Source: Nosema muscidifuracis | Taxonomy: Eukaryota > Microsporidia > Nosematidae | Length of the DNA: 64,000 nucleotides | NCBI GenBank assembly: GCA_028335825.1 | Contig: JAIOKI010000016.1 | Location: 62,001 to 126,000 of the forward strand | Direction of reading: 5' to 3' | Shown here: in pieces, positions 12,174 to 22,576 of the stretch | Position numbering within the stretch: the stretch's first letter is position 1 | Layout of the letters: each line of letters starts with the position of its first letter | Notes under the pieces: generated by a model | Told to the model about the DNA's origin: nothing | Database searches by the model: none | What the model saw: only the letters and a program-made list of their open reading frames with translations | Made by a program: the position numbers and the translations under genes

Positions 12174-12893
12174 TTAATTAATATTTAATATATCAATAAA
12201 TTTAGTTTCTTCAGATGAAAATAATATTGGAAATGGAATTGTATCATTTATAATTTTAAAGTTTTTATACATTTCATCGTTAACGTAATAAAAATTTTCA
12301 ATATCCGTGTTATAAAAATCTTCAAAACTATTTTTTATATAATTTTTCTTACAAATTTTTCTAAGTAAAAATATTAAAGCTTCTTTAAAAACAGTCATAT
12401 ATTCTTTTCTATTTGTACCTTCATATCTAAATTATTCTAATAAATTAAATAAAATATAATTTCTACTAATATCTCTTTTAGGATCAAAAAATATACATTT
12501 ATCTATAATTTCTTTTTTTATAATATCAGTAGATCTAATAATTATGTTAAGTTTGTAAGCTAACTTAATAAGATCAATTCTACTTAAATCAAAAATCTTG
12601 TTATTAAATAATAACGAAGAATATACATTATTATTATCTAGTCCAGTATGATATACTCTTTGTATACCAGGATATTCAAATATTTCTGATATATAAAATT
12701 TATCATATTTTAATAATTCCTCGTCATTCAATCTGATTCCTTCTAAAATATTAATTCCATCAAATGAATCAAATTGACAGAAACCAAAAGTATTCAAATC
12801 AAAATTATTATCATTAGAAAATCTCTCAATTGTATAAAAATTCATATTTTCATTTTCAATTGCTAGAATACATACAAAAAAAATTGAATTCAT
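12174..12893 (-). pseudogene. Secreted-type unknown protein, one in-frame TAA
   Basis: A single frame of 240 codons is interrupted once, by TAA at 12432-12434. A 153-residue N-terminal part and an 85-codon C-terminal part stay in the same frame with 11 sense codons between the stop and the next ATG. The N-terminus (MNSIFFVCILAI) resembles a signal peptide. The rest is rich in N, I, D, F and Y, as in lineage-specific proteins of AT-rich microsporidia. No known domain is recognised. The block ACCCT stands just before the ATG, supporting the start. This is the second host gene in the left arm broken by a lone stop. A truncated functional 153-residue product remains possible. Confidence 0.6.
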
Positions 12894-14060
12894 AGGGTAT
12901 AAAAATTTTTATATGATAAATTAAAAATATTATTTTAAATATAAAATTTTTTATATAAGATTTTATAAATCTAAAATATTTTTTATATATAGATTTTATA
13001 AATAAAGTATTTAAAATATAAAATTAATTTATTTATGTATTTCAAATAAAAATTAATTTATTTATGTATTTAAAATTTAAAATTAATTTATTTACGTAAT
13101 AAATTAAAAATATTTTTTTAATTTTTTCTATATCTTATACGTCAATACATAAATATTTTAAAAATAAATAATTTATGAAAAAAGAATTTGATATTCTATT
13201 TAATCAAGCTCTTTTATATACTTTTATTTTAAGTATTTAAATTCAAGATCTTATGATTAGATATTCCCTATCATTAATACTAATGTATATTTTATAATAT
13301 TTCTTAAGTATTTTTAATTTAACAAAAAATTTAATATATTTATGATATTTCAACTATAAAAATTAATATATTTATGTATTTTAAATACAAAATTTAATAT
13401 ATTTATGTATTTCTAATATAAAATTTAATATATTTATGATATTTTAAATATAAGAAATTAAAGACCTATTTTAATTTTATTCATAATTATTAATAAAATA
13501 AGACTATAAGAGGTTATATTAAGTTCTTTATATAAGAGATATTATAATATCAAAAGAGATACTTATATATTATTAATATTTATTTATCTTCACACTACTT
13601 AAATAATATTGATGTCAAGATTTTTATATAATAAAAATATAATCAATTTTATCTGTCTATATTAAATCCTGTATATTTGCTTAAATTAATACTTAACTTA
13701 ATATAAGATTATGTAATTTATATAAATATTTTATATAAGGATATATTCTCTATTTTTAAATTAAAAAATTGACATTTAGTTCAATTATAAGAGTATCTTA
13801 AAAAGATTAATTGTAGAGTCAATTCCTAAATAATTCAATATCTTTATAGTAACTGATTATAAAACTTATTTTATATGAATCATTAAAATATATCTATTTA
13901 AAAATAATTAATATAAAACATCACCTATAAAACATAAACTATCACCTATAAAAAAATAATTAATATAAAACATATAAAAAAAATAATATAACATAACCTA
14001 TCACCTATAAAAATAAAACATATAAAAACATAATTAATATAAAAAAATAATTAATATAAT
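12894..14060. other. AT-rich stretch with degenerate repeats
   Basis: About 1.2 kb with no gene. Loose repeats of AATTAATTTATTTATGTATTT occur at 13020-13110 and of AATTTAATATATTTATGTATTT at 13320-13450. A CACCTATAAAA repeat occurs at 13920-14040 just downstream of the Pob3 gene. These are too degenerate to give firm copy numbers. Confidence 0.45.
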
Positions 14061-15314
14061 TTAAATTTCATCATCAGTTGCTATAAAATCATCATCAGTC
14101 AAATCACTGACACTCTCTTCAGAACTCAAAACCTCTTCAAATACTTCACTTCTTATTGATACATTATTTTCTGTAAAATATCTTTCCAAAATACCAAAAT
14201 CTTCTTTATACAATCCATTGAAAGTATAATTAGAATCAGCTGATATTGTCATATCAAATGTTTTAGCTTGTAAAGAACTTACATTTATTCTACTAAATTC
14301 TACACTAAAAATATCTTTAAGATTTATCTTTAGTGATCTTGGTAAAAATATAAGACATCCAGTCAAAGGATAAATTTGTCCTTCATATGCCTTAAAAGTA
14401 CACTTAAGTCCACGTCTCTTATCACTTGTAGTAAATTTACTTGTTATTGATTTAAGTGTAGTAAGTTTTTCAAAAATATTTATAAATACTTCAGAAAGTA
14501 AACCATTATATCTTTTTTCTAATCTTGAATCATTAACATCTATATCTACTTCTTCTACTCCAAATGTTATCACTACAAGATAATATTTTGTAAGACCTTG
14601 TTTTATTGGTGCATCTAAAGATAAAATAACATATTTTTCATTTTCAGTAACATAATTTTTATCTAAATAGTATATTTCACTTACATTCTTATAATATATT
14701 TTATGATCATAACTATATCCAATAATTCTAAAATAATCTTTATATAATTTAAAATTATTTTTTCCTCTAGGATATACCATAGTAATAGCTTCAAAAGTTA
14801 ATAAATCTTCTTCAATATTATTATTACAAGCATCTTTTATTTCATTAATACATTCTTTAGTAGTTACAAATCTAATTTCAACGTTATCAAATTTAACTGA
14901 TATTTCATTTCTTATATCTGCTATACATTCAATATTTTTAATAGGAATATCTAAAATAGTCTTTTCATTATTAAATTCTATAAAACCTTTTCCATTTACT
15001 CCAAGATCACCATATCCAATATTATTAATTTCTAATTCTTTCATATAAACATTTATTTTATAACAATCATTACATATTTTAATAATTTCATCAATATGAT
15101 TCTCACCTATACCATTAACAAAAAATAAATTATTTTCATATATTCTTAAATTTACACCTAATGTACCTCTAAACATTTCAATATCTTTTATTTCATCTTT
15201 TTTTATAGTAATAATATCTCCTTCTTGAGGTTTAATAGCTATACCATCATCAGCAAGTTTCATAATAATTTTTTCATTTTTCAAAAAACAGTTTTCTATT
15301 GTTAAAACTTCCAT
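14061..15314 (-). CDS. POB3: FACT complex subunit Pob3/SSRP1
   Basis: Histone chaperone subunit of FACT, which partners Spt16 to loosen and rebuild nucleosomes during transcription and replication. The 417-residue product shows the SSRP1 layout: an N-terminal PH-like dimerisation domain (about 1-170), then the central double-PH domain with the signatures YPRGK...LYKDYFR (about residue 182), LSLDAPI.QG.T.YY, LKCTF.AYEG.IYPL and SVEFSR, and a short acidic tail (EEVLSSEESVSDLTDDD). It lacks an HMG box, as fungal Pob3 proteins do. The frame extends 22 codons upstream, but I place the start at the ATG that follows ACCCC directly, because MEVLTIEN matches the family N-terminus. Function is confidently assigned from family signatures. 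Confidence 0.93.
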   Translation of the reverse strand: MEVLTIENCFLKNEKIIMKLADDGIAIKPQEGDIITIKKDEIKDIEMFRGTLGVNLRIYENNLFFVNGIGENHIDEIIKICNDCYKINVYMKELEINNIGYGDLGVNGKGFIEFNNEKTILDIPIKNIECIADIRNEISVKFDNVEIRFVTTKECINEIKDACNNNIEEDLLTFEAITMVYPRGKNNFKLYKDYFRIIGYSYDHKIYYKNVSEIYYLDKNYVTENEKYVILSLDAPIKQGLTKYYLVVITFGVEEVDIDVNDSRLEKRYNGLLSEVFINIFEKLTTLKSITSKFTTSDKRRGLKCTFKAYEGQIYPLTGCLIFLPRSLKINLKDIFSVEFSRINVSSLQAKTFDMTISADSNYTFNGLYKEDFGILERYFTENNVSIRSEVFEEVLSSEESVSDLTDDDFIATDDEI

Positions 15315-15716
15315 GGGGTAAAAAAATTTAAAATTAGAAAATTTAATAGAAATGAAAAAAATATTATTCTTTTTATACATTTTATTGAATATTTAATATA
15401 TAAATAATAATTAAATATATAGAATTTATCTTTATTAATTTGTTGTTGATAATTTATCTTTATTAATTTCATTGAAAATTCAATATAAGGAATTTATTTT
15501 TATTAATTTGTTGTTGATAATTTATCTTTATTAATTTGATGTTGATGATGAATTTTTATATATAAAATATCTATAAATAAATAATTATCTTATAAATCAA
15601 ATAATGATAATTTATTAAAGATATCTATAAAACAATTATAATTTATCCTTAATAACAAATAATTATTCTTAATAAAATTTTAAATAACGAATATTTATAT
15701 TTTAATAATAAATTAT
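15315..15716. repeat. Intergenic array, about 30-bp imperfect units
   Basis: Between uS8 and Pob3. Repeats of TTTATCTTTATTAATTTGTTGTTGATAA-type units occur about four times at 15425-15555, with intervening decayed copies. No gene is present. Confidence 0.55.
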
Positions 15717-16100
15717 TTAATAAAAGAATCCTAAAATACTTCCTCCTAAATTATTACTGATACATTCATTATGATCTAACATACCTTTATCAGTATTAAA
15801 AAGAACATGTCCAAATTGTCTAGCTGGTAATAAACTAGATCTATAATTCTCAATATGACTAAGATCTACCTTATAATTGGGACAAATAACTCCACATTTG
15901 TTTAATCTTCCATTCAACCAAACTATAGTCTTACCTTTTCTCTTATCATCAATGAATGAATATTTAGTAATATATCCATGTTTAAGCATCTGTTTAAGAA
16001 ATTCTCTGGTTATGTTATTACTCTCTCTAAGAAGTAATTGTCTCTTTCCTGCTCTAGATGCGTTGTTTATGGCTTTGCATAAATTTGAAAGTTGCTTCAT
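15717..16100 (-). CDS. RPS22: 40S ribosomal protein uS8 (S22/S15a)
   Basis: Small-subunit protein that binds the central domain of SSU rRNA. The 127 residues align along their whole length with Rps22: [14 protein letters not shown] near the N-terminus, KHGYI, FIDD.R.GK, the hallmark [19 protein letters not shown] and the terminal GGSILGFFY (GKILGFVY in yeast). Length is close to the usual 130. An AACCC block a few bases before the ATG supports the start. No intron is apparent. Confidence 0.97.
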   Translation of the reverse strand: MKQLSNLCKAINNASRAGKRQLLLRESNNITREFLKQMLKHGYITKYSFIDDKRKGKTIVWLNGRLNKCGVICPNYKVDLSHIENYRSSLLPARQFGHVLFNTDKGMLDHNECISNNLGGSILGFFY

Positions 16101-16354
16101 ATGGGTTAAAAAATTTATAAGAAAAAAAATAAAGATTTAGCATGGAAAGAATAAAAATTTAGCATGAAAAATGAAAAGTGGAAAAATGAATATTTAACAT
16201 GAAAAAGAATAAAAATTTAGCATAAAAATAGAATATAAAAAAAATATAATATAAAAATTTAACCATAATATAAATAGAATATAAAAATAATATAAAAACT
16301 AATATAAAAAAATATATATAAAAAAAATACAAAATATAAAAAACTAGAATTCCT

Positions 16355-17011
16355 TTATTTTCTATTAACATCTGAACTAAATCCCAATCTACTTCCTCTA
16401 AATTCATCATCAATTTCATAATTTTTATTTTTAGATAAAACAGGTGTGCTCTTCTTTTTTATAACAAAAATATCTACTGGTTTTATTTTTTTAGTATTAT
16501 CACTCTTTAAATTTTTTTTCTCTTCTACTATACAAGAATCATCTCCAAATTTAGGAAGAGGTACTTCCTTAATTTCATTATTAACTATAACAGATTTATT
16601 AGAACTTAATTTATCTAAATTATTTAAGAAAGATTTACCTTCTTCATTTTTTATACTCTCATCTACTAATTTATCTATCTCATTTATATACCACTCAGCT
16701 TCTTCATATTTAATACGAAGATCTTTTTCTTCACCAAGACGATGTCCTCTTTTATTTCCTCCTACATAAACTCTACGTATTTCTCCAAGATTCCATTTAT
16801 CTAATAAAGTAGATTTTACTTTACTTTTTTTTACACCCATTTCTCTATGTTTAGATGCACAATCAGAACAAATAAATAAAGAATATGTAATTGTTACCCA
16901 TATTGGGGATGATCTTTTACAATCAGAGCATGTATTATTACTTGATAATTGTTTAATATTTTTAAAGAATTTGTTAACTTCTCCTTTTTCCAAAATTGTA
17001 TCTTCATTCAT
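16355..17011 (-). CDS. ArfGAP zinc-finger protein, Glo3/ARFGAP2-3 type
   Basis: GTPase-activating protein for Arf, working in COPI vesicle traffic between Golgi and ER. The ArfGAP domain covers about residues 12-110: zinc ligands C28, C31, C48 and C51 in a C-x2-C-x16-C-x2-C finger, the arginine finger R56 in KHREMGV, then VKSTLLDKW and VYVGGNKRGH. The wording SPIWVTITYSLFICSDC resembles the Glo3/ARFGAP2-3 branch more than Gcs1. The remaining 100 residues are charged, ending in EFRGSRLGFSS, which may correspond to the short C-terminal motif of that branch. At 218 residues it is much shorter than yeast Glo3. A GCCC block lies a few bases upstream of the ATG. Confidence 0.88.
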   Translation of the reverse strand: MNEDTILEKGEVNKFFKNIKQLSSNNTCSDCKRSSPIWVTITYSLFICSDCASKHREMGVKKSKVKSTLLDKWNLGEIRRVYVGGNKRGHRLGEEKDLRIKYEEAEWYINEIDKLVDESIKNEEGKSFLNNLDKLSSNKSVIVNNEIKEVPLPKFGDDSCIVEEKKNLKSDNTKKIKPVDIFVIKKKSTPVLSKNKNYEIDDEFRGSRLGFSSDVNRK

Positions 17012-17454
17012 GAAAGGGCTAATTTTATTTGTGATATTTAATAATGGAATATTTAATAATGTTATTTATTAAATAGGATATTTAATAAAGGAAAGATAAA
17101 ACACTGTATTAGAAAATGAAATATTATATATTAAATAATGTTATATAATAAATGGAATATTTATTAAGTTAGTTATTAAGTAGAATATTTAATAAGTAGG
17201 ATATTAAATAATGGAATATTAAATAAGTTAGTTATTAAGTAGAATATTTAATAAAGGAAAGATAAAACACTGTATTAGAAAATGAGATATTACTATTAAA
17301 TAATGGGATATAATAAAGGAAAGATAAAACACTATATTAAAAAATAGACAAAATAATTTTACTTATCAAATAAAAAAACTTAATAAAATTTAATATTATA
17401 TCTTAATTTTAATATAAATCACCTTACATATTTTATAAATATAATTCATCTTCT
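17012..17454. repeat. Intergenic array of AATATTTAATAA and a longer unit
   Basis: The unit ATAAAGGAAAGATAAAACACT appears three times, beginning near 17087, 17253 and 17315. It is embedded in shorter GGAATATTTAATAA repeats. No gene is visible. It lies upstream of the ArfGAP gene and downstream of the cyclin gene. Confidence 0.6.
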
Positions 17455-17946
17455 TTAAACTCCTCCTATACATAAAATCATTTTCATAAAATTCTTTAAA
17501 AAATTCTTCTTCTTCTTTCTAGTACATACTTTATTATTTCTAATAAGAGATTTAACTTCATGTGGAGTTCCATATTCATAATATAATATTTCAATATTTT
17601 TATATGGAAGATAAACATCATAATCTATCTCTTTTAATATTTTATTCTCTATTCTATTAATATGCCAAACAGGGAAATGACATATTTCTGTCCATGACTC
17701 ATTTGTATAAGAACAGTCCATATACAATTTTGATGATATAATTGCACAACAAATGAATACAAGAAATGAGTTTTGAATTTGTTGAGCACATAATTGTTTT
17801 TTTAATAAATATTTATCATATATATGTTTAGCATTAAAAATTACACATAATGATACTCTTCCTTTTACTAAACATCTATATATACGTTCTACTACCATTG
17901 TATCATTAACACTTGTATTTATAAAACTCTTCATTCTATTTTCCAT
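17455..17946 (-). CDS. Pho80/PCL-type cyclin
   Basis: Probable regulatory cyclin for a Pho85-like kinase. The 163 residues cover a single cyclin box. VFICCAIISSKLYMDCSYTNESWTEICHFPVWHINRIENKILKEIDYDV corresponds to the family pattern of 'A.K...D..Y.N..WA.I...S..E.N..E...L..LD' (about residues 63-112). No second cyclin fold or destruction box is seen, as expected for Pho80-like proteins. The start has no CCC block; a downstream start at the MKSF methionine four residues later is equally possible. Substrates cannot be inferred. Confidence 0.75.
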   Translation of the reverse strand: MENRMKSFINTSVNDTMVVERIYRCLVKGRVSLCVIFNAKHIYDKYLLKKQLCAQQIQNSFLVFICCAIISSKLYMDCSYTNESWTEICHFPVWHINRIENKILKEIDYDVYLPYKNIEILYYEYGTPHEVKSLIRNNKVCTRKKKKNFLKNFMKMILCIGGV

Positions 17947-18035
17947 AAATTAAACTGATTTATTAAATTATTTTTTTTTATTAGTTAAAAAAGATATTTC
18001 AAGAAAGAACAAATGAATTCTAAAAATCAAAAAAT

Positions 18036-18431
18036 TTAATTTCTTCTTCTTCTTTTAGATTTTTGTCTTTTTTTAACTTCTCTCCTTTTTTTACCTTTAG
18101 TAAGATATGATGGATATTTTTTCTTATTTTTAGATTGTCTTTCTTTTCTTGATAATTCTGGTTCATATTCTATTTCACTATCTGAATCTTCTTCTGTTTT
18201 TATTTTTTTAGATATTTTTTTTTCATTTATTTGTATTTTCTTATTATTGTCTACGTCTACATATTCTTTTTCAAGATCATCTAATTCTTTCTGTGTTCTT
18301 AATAAAGGAGATTTAAAAAATTCATCTGGTTTTTTATATTCTACTGTTTGTAAATATTTAAGTGCAGATTTTTTAAATAATTTCTCTCTTTTAAGTACAT
18401 CATTAATATCTTCTAGAATTATTTTATCCAT
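18036..18431 (-). CDS. Small basic protein, possibly nucleolar
   Basis: The 131-residue protein is not assigned to a family. The N-terminal half is helical (DINDVLKREKLFKKSALKYL). An acidic stretch follows (EEDSDSEIEYEPE), and the C-terminus is strongly basic and ends KKRQKSKRRRRN, like nucleolar localisation tails of ribosome-assembly factors. Supporting that it is real: CCCCCTC stands a few bases upstream of the ATG, and the frame fills the space between the cyclin and Spt4 genes. Role in rRNA processing is a guess from composition only. Confidence 0.7.
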   Translation of the reverse strand: MDKIILEDINDVLKREKLFKKSALKYLQTVEYKKPDEFFKSPLLRTQKELDDLEKEYVDVDNNKKIQINEKKISKKIKTEEDSDSEIEYEPELSRKERQSKNKKKYPSYLTKGKKRREVKKRQKSKRRRRN

Positions 18432-18688
18432 GTGAGGGGGTTTTTTAAAAAATATGTTATAATTTATATAGGATTTTATTATATAATATTTTTTTTTATA
18501 TAAGATTTTTATTATATAATAAATATAATTTAATTTATTATTTTATATCATATAATATAATATATACTATATAATAAATATACTATATAATAAATATACT
18601 ATATAATAAATATAATATTTTAATATACTATATCATAAATATAATATACTATATAATAACACACCACACTTTTATTTAAAATATTCCT

Positions 18689-19024
18689 TCACTCTAATTT
18701 AAATGACTCATTTCTATCATAAAACATCTTCCCACTCTTCTCAAATTCACAAACAGTCTCTTCATCTACATCCCCTTCTACTGTCATAGCATACAACCCT
18801 TTTTTATATGTATCAAGTCTTTGCCATTTACTTACCCAACTATTTTCTGGATCTACAATTCCAATAAGTCCTTTAAATTTACTTGATACACTAATTAATT
18901 CTTTAGATACAGTTGTACAATTAGGACATCCTTTTGATCTAAAACTTGATTGAGATAATATTATTGAACATGTCTTACATGCACGGGGTTTTGTAGGAAG
19001 TTGGGTTGGGAAATCTGATTTCAT
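18689..19024 (-). CDS. SPT4: Transcription elongation factor Spt4
   Basis: Small zinc protein that joins Spt5 to form the DSIF clamp on RNA polymerase II (and acts with Pol I in yeast). The 111 residues carry the four zinc ligands C16, C19, C33 and C36 (ACKTC...GCPNC), then the family core FKGLIGIVDPENSWVSKWQRLD and GLYAMTVEGDV. Length matches the family (about 100-120). The block ACACCCT stands just before the ATG. Confidence 0.95.
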   Translation of the reverse strand: MKSDFPTQLPTKPRACKTCSIILSQSSFRSKGCPNCTTVSKELISVSSKFKGLIGIVDPENSWVSKWQRLDTYKKGLYAMTVEGDVDEETVCEFEKSGKMFYDRNESFKLE

Positions 19025-19361
19025 TTTAGGGTGTTAAATATTAGAGAATTACAAATAAAAATAAAGAATAAATTTCTTAAACAAAGAGATTAAAATTATT
19101 TAATGGATGAAATACTTAAGATTATCTACTTAGAGATATATTATAAAAAATAATATAAACAAAATTATTATAGATAAAAAATATACATAAATAATAAAAT
19201 AAAAATAGAAAAAATATGCATAAATTATATAAACAAAATTATTATAGATAAGATAAAAAATATACACAAACAATAAAACCAACAATATAAAAAAATATCC
19301 AATATAAAAAATATTACATATAAAATAATAAAATAAATACACCTGAAAAATAATTTAATTA
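19025..19361. other. AT-rich intergenic, low complexity
   Basis: Gap between Spt4 and the BET gene. It is a mixture of AATATAAACAAAATTATTATAGATA-like repeats (two clear copies near 19152 and 19227). A 70-codon open frame here encodes only Y, F and I runs and is not credible as a gene. Confidence 0.5.
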
Positions 19362-20492
19362 TCATATTCCTAATATCTCATCCTTCCCTTCTTCCATACC
19401 TATCTCAACTTTAGATACATAACTGTCTATTTCTTCATACACATTATCAGGTAAAATCCTTAAATCAACTTCTATTTCATTATTCTCAACATATTCTCCT
19501 GCACTATATTTTTGAATAATCTTAGCTACATTATCAGTCTGTATTTTATTAAGATTTAATATTCTATTTCCTAATTCAATTCTTTCATTTAAAGTATAAT
19601 TCTTAATTGTAAGTGATGATCCATCATGTTTATCTTTTAATTTATTTTCTAAAGCTTTAATTTCTTTAGTATATTGCATAATCTTCTTCTTAAGTTCAAT
19701 TATTCTTCCTTTAATATCTTTAGGTTCATATTTGTTAAGTAAAGTATTAGCTAATTCTCCAAATTCAGATCCACATCTATAAACTTCTGATCCTTGATCA
19801 TTAAACTTATGACAATTTTCTGTTATAAGTCTAAGATCAGTACTAAACTCATCTATATTCTGATATATTTTTTGATCTAACTTATCTTTTATTCCTTTAA
19901 GATCTACTGGTGTTTTTATTATCTCATAATATTGAGGTAATAAATTTTCATCTACTGGTTCAAAAAATGGCCAGGTGAATGATTTATATTTATATTTGTA
20001 TATTTCATTAATAACATCTACACAGAATTCATAATCATCAATATTCATCATCTCATTATATCGAACATTTCTTTTAATATGTTTACCCCTCTCTGGTACA
20101 ACTACATCAACTTTTTTTCGTTTCTTAGATAATTCAGTAGGCATATTAGAATATAACTCATCATAAGCTGATTCAAGTCTTTTACCATACAAATATACTT
20201 CTGAAGATGAATGATTATAAGTATAACAATTATTAAACATCAATCTAATATCTGAATCAAACATTTCAGGACTAGTATACATTCTATTATCCAATTTCTT
20301 TTTTATAGTTGATAAGTCCATTGGATACTTGATTTTTAATGGGTAATCAGGGATTCCATACTTTATAGGATCAACTGGTTCTAAGAAAGGGAATGCATTC
20401 GGGTTACGCTTAAGTTTAATAAGAATCTGTGCGCAATATTTTAATTGGTGATCTAAAAGAGCAGTGTCTGTATTGGAATGAGAATCTTGCAT
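19362..20492 (-). CDS. BDF1: BET-family double bromodomain protein (Bdf1-like)
   Basis: Reader of acetylated histone tails that helps TFIID recruitment. Domains in order over 376 residues: bromodomain 1 (about 14-116) with the acetyl-lysine-binding asparagine in YNHSSSEVY (about N93); bromodomain 2 (about 152-255) with FNDQGSEVY (about N231); a short helix-rich spacer; then an NET/ET domain (about 297-362: LNERIELGNRI...IQKYSAGEYVEN..IEVDLRILP). That order defines BET proteins. The frame extends 11 codons upstream, but the chosen ATG follows the TTACCCCTAAAA start block. Yeast Bdf1 is nearly twice as long; linkers are trimmed here. It is divergent to the CCCH gene across a 0.73-kb gap. Confidence 0.92.
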   Translation of the reverse strand: MQDSHSNTDTALLDHQLKYCAQILIKLKRNPNAFPFLEPVDPIKYGIPDYPLKIKYPMDLSTIKKKLDNRMYTSPEMFDSDIRLMFNNCYTYNHSSSEVYLYGKRLESAYDELYSNMPTELSKKRKKVDVVVPERGKHIKRNVRYNEMMNIDDYEFCVDVINEIYKYKYKSFTWPFFEPVDENLLPQYYEIIKTPVDLKGIKDKLDQKIYQNIDEFSTDLRLITENCHKFNDQGSEVYRCGSEFGELANTLLNKYEPKDIKGRIIELKKKIMQYTKEIKALENKLKDKHDGSSLTIKNYTLNERIELGNRILNLNKIQTDNVAKIIQKYSAGEYVENNEIEVDLRILPDNVYEEIDSYVSKVEIGMEEGKDEILGI

Positions 20493-21223
20493 TTTTAGGG
20501 GTAAAAAAAATATAAAAAATATCAAACAAAAAAAAATAATTTTATTTAGATATAAGCTAAATATTCTTAATTTTTAAAAAAAAATGTACTTTTATTATTA
20601 GGGGTTAAATTTTAAATTTTCCTTATATATGGATTTATAATAGTTGAAGGTATCAAATATTATCGATTTAATTTCATTTATAAAAATAACTGATTATTAA
20701 AAAAACATATTTAAAAGAAGATAGAAAATTGATAAAATATTGAATTGTTTAAGAAAATTGATAAAATATTGAATTTTTTTAGATGTGAATAAAAGAATGA
20801 ATTTTTTAAGATATGCATAAAATATTCAAATAAATTTAGATATGCATAGATTTAAATATGTTAATATATGCATAGATTTACAAATTTTTAAGATACGCAT
20901 AGATTTTAAAAATGAAGGTATACACAAAGATAAAAGATAAAATAATTTAAAAGATATTAGCAAGATAAAATAATATAAAAGTCATTAATAAGATAAATAA
21001 TTTTATAAGATATTTATAAGATAAAAGATATTAATAAGGTAAATTATAGTATTCAGATTTTAGATATCTTATATTTGACTTTAAAATATTTTACAAGAAA
21101 TTTAAGATCAAATTACTTTTCTGTTATTTATAATTGATCCCCTCAAAAAGATTACTTTCTAACCTCAAAAATTATTTGATTTGTTTTTATTTAAATTTCC
21201 CCTCCATAAACAAAATCCAAATA
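20493..21223. repeat. Shared upstream region of two divergent genes, with loose repeats
   Basis: This 0.73 kb lies between the BET gene (minus) and the CCCH gene (plus), so it holds both promoters. Imperfect repeats AAAATTGATAAAATATTGAATTTTTT (20725-20780) and ATGCATAGATTTA (20830-20905) are visible. A CCCCTCC block sits 30 bases upstream of the CCCH gene's ATG. Confidence 0.5.
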
Positions 21224-22576
21224 ATGAGAGATTTATGCAAACACTTCCAAGAAGGAAAATGTAGATACGGAACTTCATGTAAAAAGAAACACATAACAAT
21301 ATGTTCATTACTAGATCCTCCTATATGGATATTTACTAATATAGAAGATATACCTCTAAATCTTCATACAGTAAGTTCTGAAGAAATTCGGTATAGCTTG
21401 AGATTTAATGACACTAGACGAATTCTTGATGATATGTGGGTAGATAATTATACAAAGATGTATAAATATATGAATGATGTATGTAGAAAAGGATCAGTTA
21501 TGTCTACTTCTAAACGGTGTATAGATTTACGAAAGAATCCTGAATGTTTTAATTTACCTTTTGATCTGGCTTATGTAGAAGAAAGAATTATAAAATTGAG
21601 AGAGGAGTTTCCTATAATAGAATCTTATGAAATATTAGAAGGAGAAGATGATTGTAGTGTAGATGATATTGATGTGGAAAATGCACCAAGTTTTGTTAAA
21701 GAATATGCTTATAAGAAAGAAGCTGATGAAAGTAATGAGTATGATAGACGAAGGGAGCATAATAAAAATACAAGAGATGGAAATTACAATGATAGAAGAG
21801 ATGAAAAATACAATGATAGAGGTAATTTTGATAGAAAAGATAATTTTAATGATAGAGGTAATTTTGATAGAAGAGATAGTTTTGATAAAAGAGATGGAAA
21901 TTACAATGATAGAGGTAATACAAATATAAAAGATAATTTTGATAACAGAGGATATAATAATAATTTTAATAACAGAGATGCAAAAGGAAATTTCAATAAT
22001 AGAAATCAAAATTACAATAATAGAGATAATTACACTGATAATGTAAAGAATAGAGATAACTTCAATAATAGAGGAAATTATAATAATAGAGATAATTACA
22101 CTGATAATTTCAATAATAGAGGAAATTACAATAATAGAGGAAATTATAATAATAGAGATAATTTTAATAAAGGAAACTACAATAATAGGGACGATTTTGA
22201 ATCTAAAGACAGTTTTAATAATAGAGGAAATTATAATAGTAGAGATAATTACAATAAAGGAAACTACAATAATAGAGATAATTACAATAATAATAAAAAT
22301 ATCAGAGATAATTTACAAAGGGATACTTACAATAGAACGAACAGAGAATGGAATAATAATCAAAATATTAGGGATTGGAATAAGAAAGACATAGATAGAG
22401 AAAGAAGTAGGGGATATTCTAATAAGTCATACCAAGATGGTAGACATTTTAAGGAAGATTATTCAAATTTTGATAAAGACAGTGTAAATAAAAAAGAAGA
22501 TGTATCTTATAAAAAAGATGATGATGGAAGAGATTACGATTACAAAAATATTCCGTATGATCACAGACAAGGCTAA
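21224..22576 (+). CDS. CCCH zinc-finger protein with N/R/G/D repeats, possible Nup42/Amo1-like nucleoporin
   Basis: The 450-residue protein starts MRDLC with one CCCH finger (C5-x7-C13-x5-C19-x3-H23). The next segment, DPPIWIF...PLNLHTVSSEEIRYSLR, follows the same order as fungal Nup42/Amo1 proteins (finger, PPW motif, S-EE-R helix). A helical region to about residue 170 comes next, then some 200 residues of imperfect repeats built from NYNNRDNFNNRG. In Nup42 the corresponding tail is FG repeats that help mRNA export via Gle1. Here phenylalanine-glycine pairs are absent and RG/RD/NN dominate, more like an RNA-binding RGG tail. The ATG is the first in frame; upstream codons are not preceded by an ATG. 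The finger is certain; the nucleoporin identity is tentative. Confidence 0.8.
   Translation: MRDLCKHFQEGKCRYGTSCKKKHITICSLLDPPIWIFTNIEDIPLNLHTVSSEEIRYSLRFNDTRRILDDMWVDNYTKMYKYMNDVCRKGSVMSTSKRCIDLRKNPECFNLPFDLAYVEERIIKLREEFPIIESYEILEGEDDCSVDDIDVENAPSFVKEYAYKKEADESNEYDRRREHNKNTRDGNYNDRRDEKYNDRGNFDRKDNFNDRGNFDRRDSFDKRDGNYNDRGNTNIKDNFDNRGYNNNFNNRDAKGNFNNRNQNYNNRDNYTDNVKNRDNFNNRGNYNNRDNYTDNFNNRGNYNNRGNYNNRDNFNKGNYNNRDDFESKDSFNNRGNYNSRDNYNKGNYNNRDNYNNNKNIRDNLQRDTYNRTNREWNNNQNIRDWNKKDIDRERSRGYSNKSYQDGRHFKEDYSNFDKDSVNKKEDVSYKKDDDGRDYDYKNIPYDHRQG

Noticed and set aside
10873-12434. Stop-codon reassignment as the reason for two interrupted genes
   Set aside because: The two stops are different (TGA and TAA), and all conserved core genes in the window terminate normally and lack internal stops.
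16159-16419. 86-codon minus-strand frame overlapping the ArfGAP end
   Set aside because: It is almost wholly F, Y, I and L from AT-rich spacer and overlaps the real gene in another frame.
19130-19342. 70-codon minus-strand frame between Spt4 and the BET gene
   Set aside because: It is a run of Y, F and I encoded by a low-complexity repeat; not a credible membrane protein.
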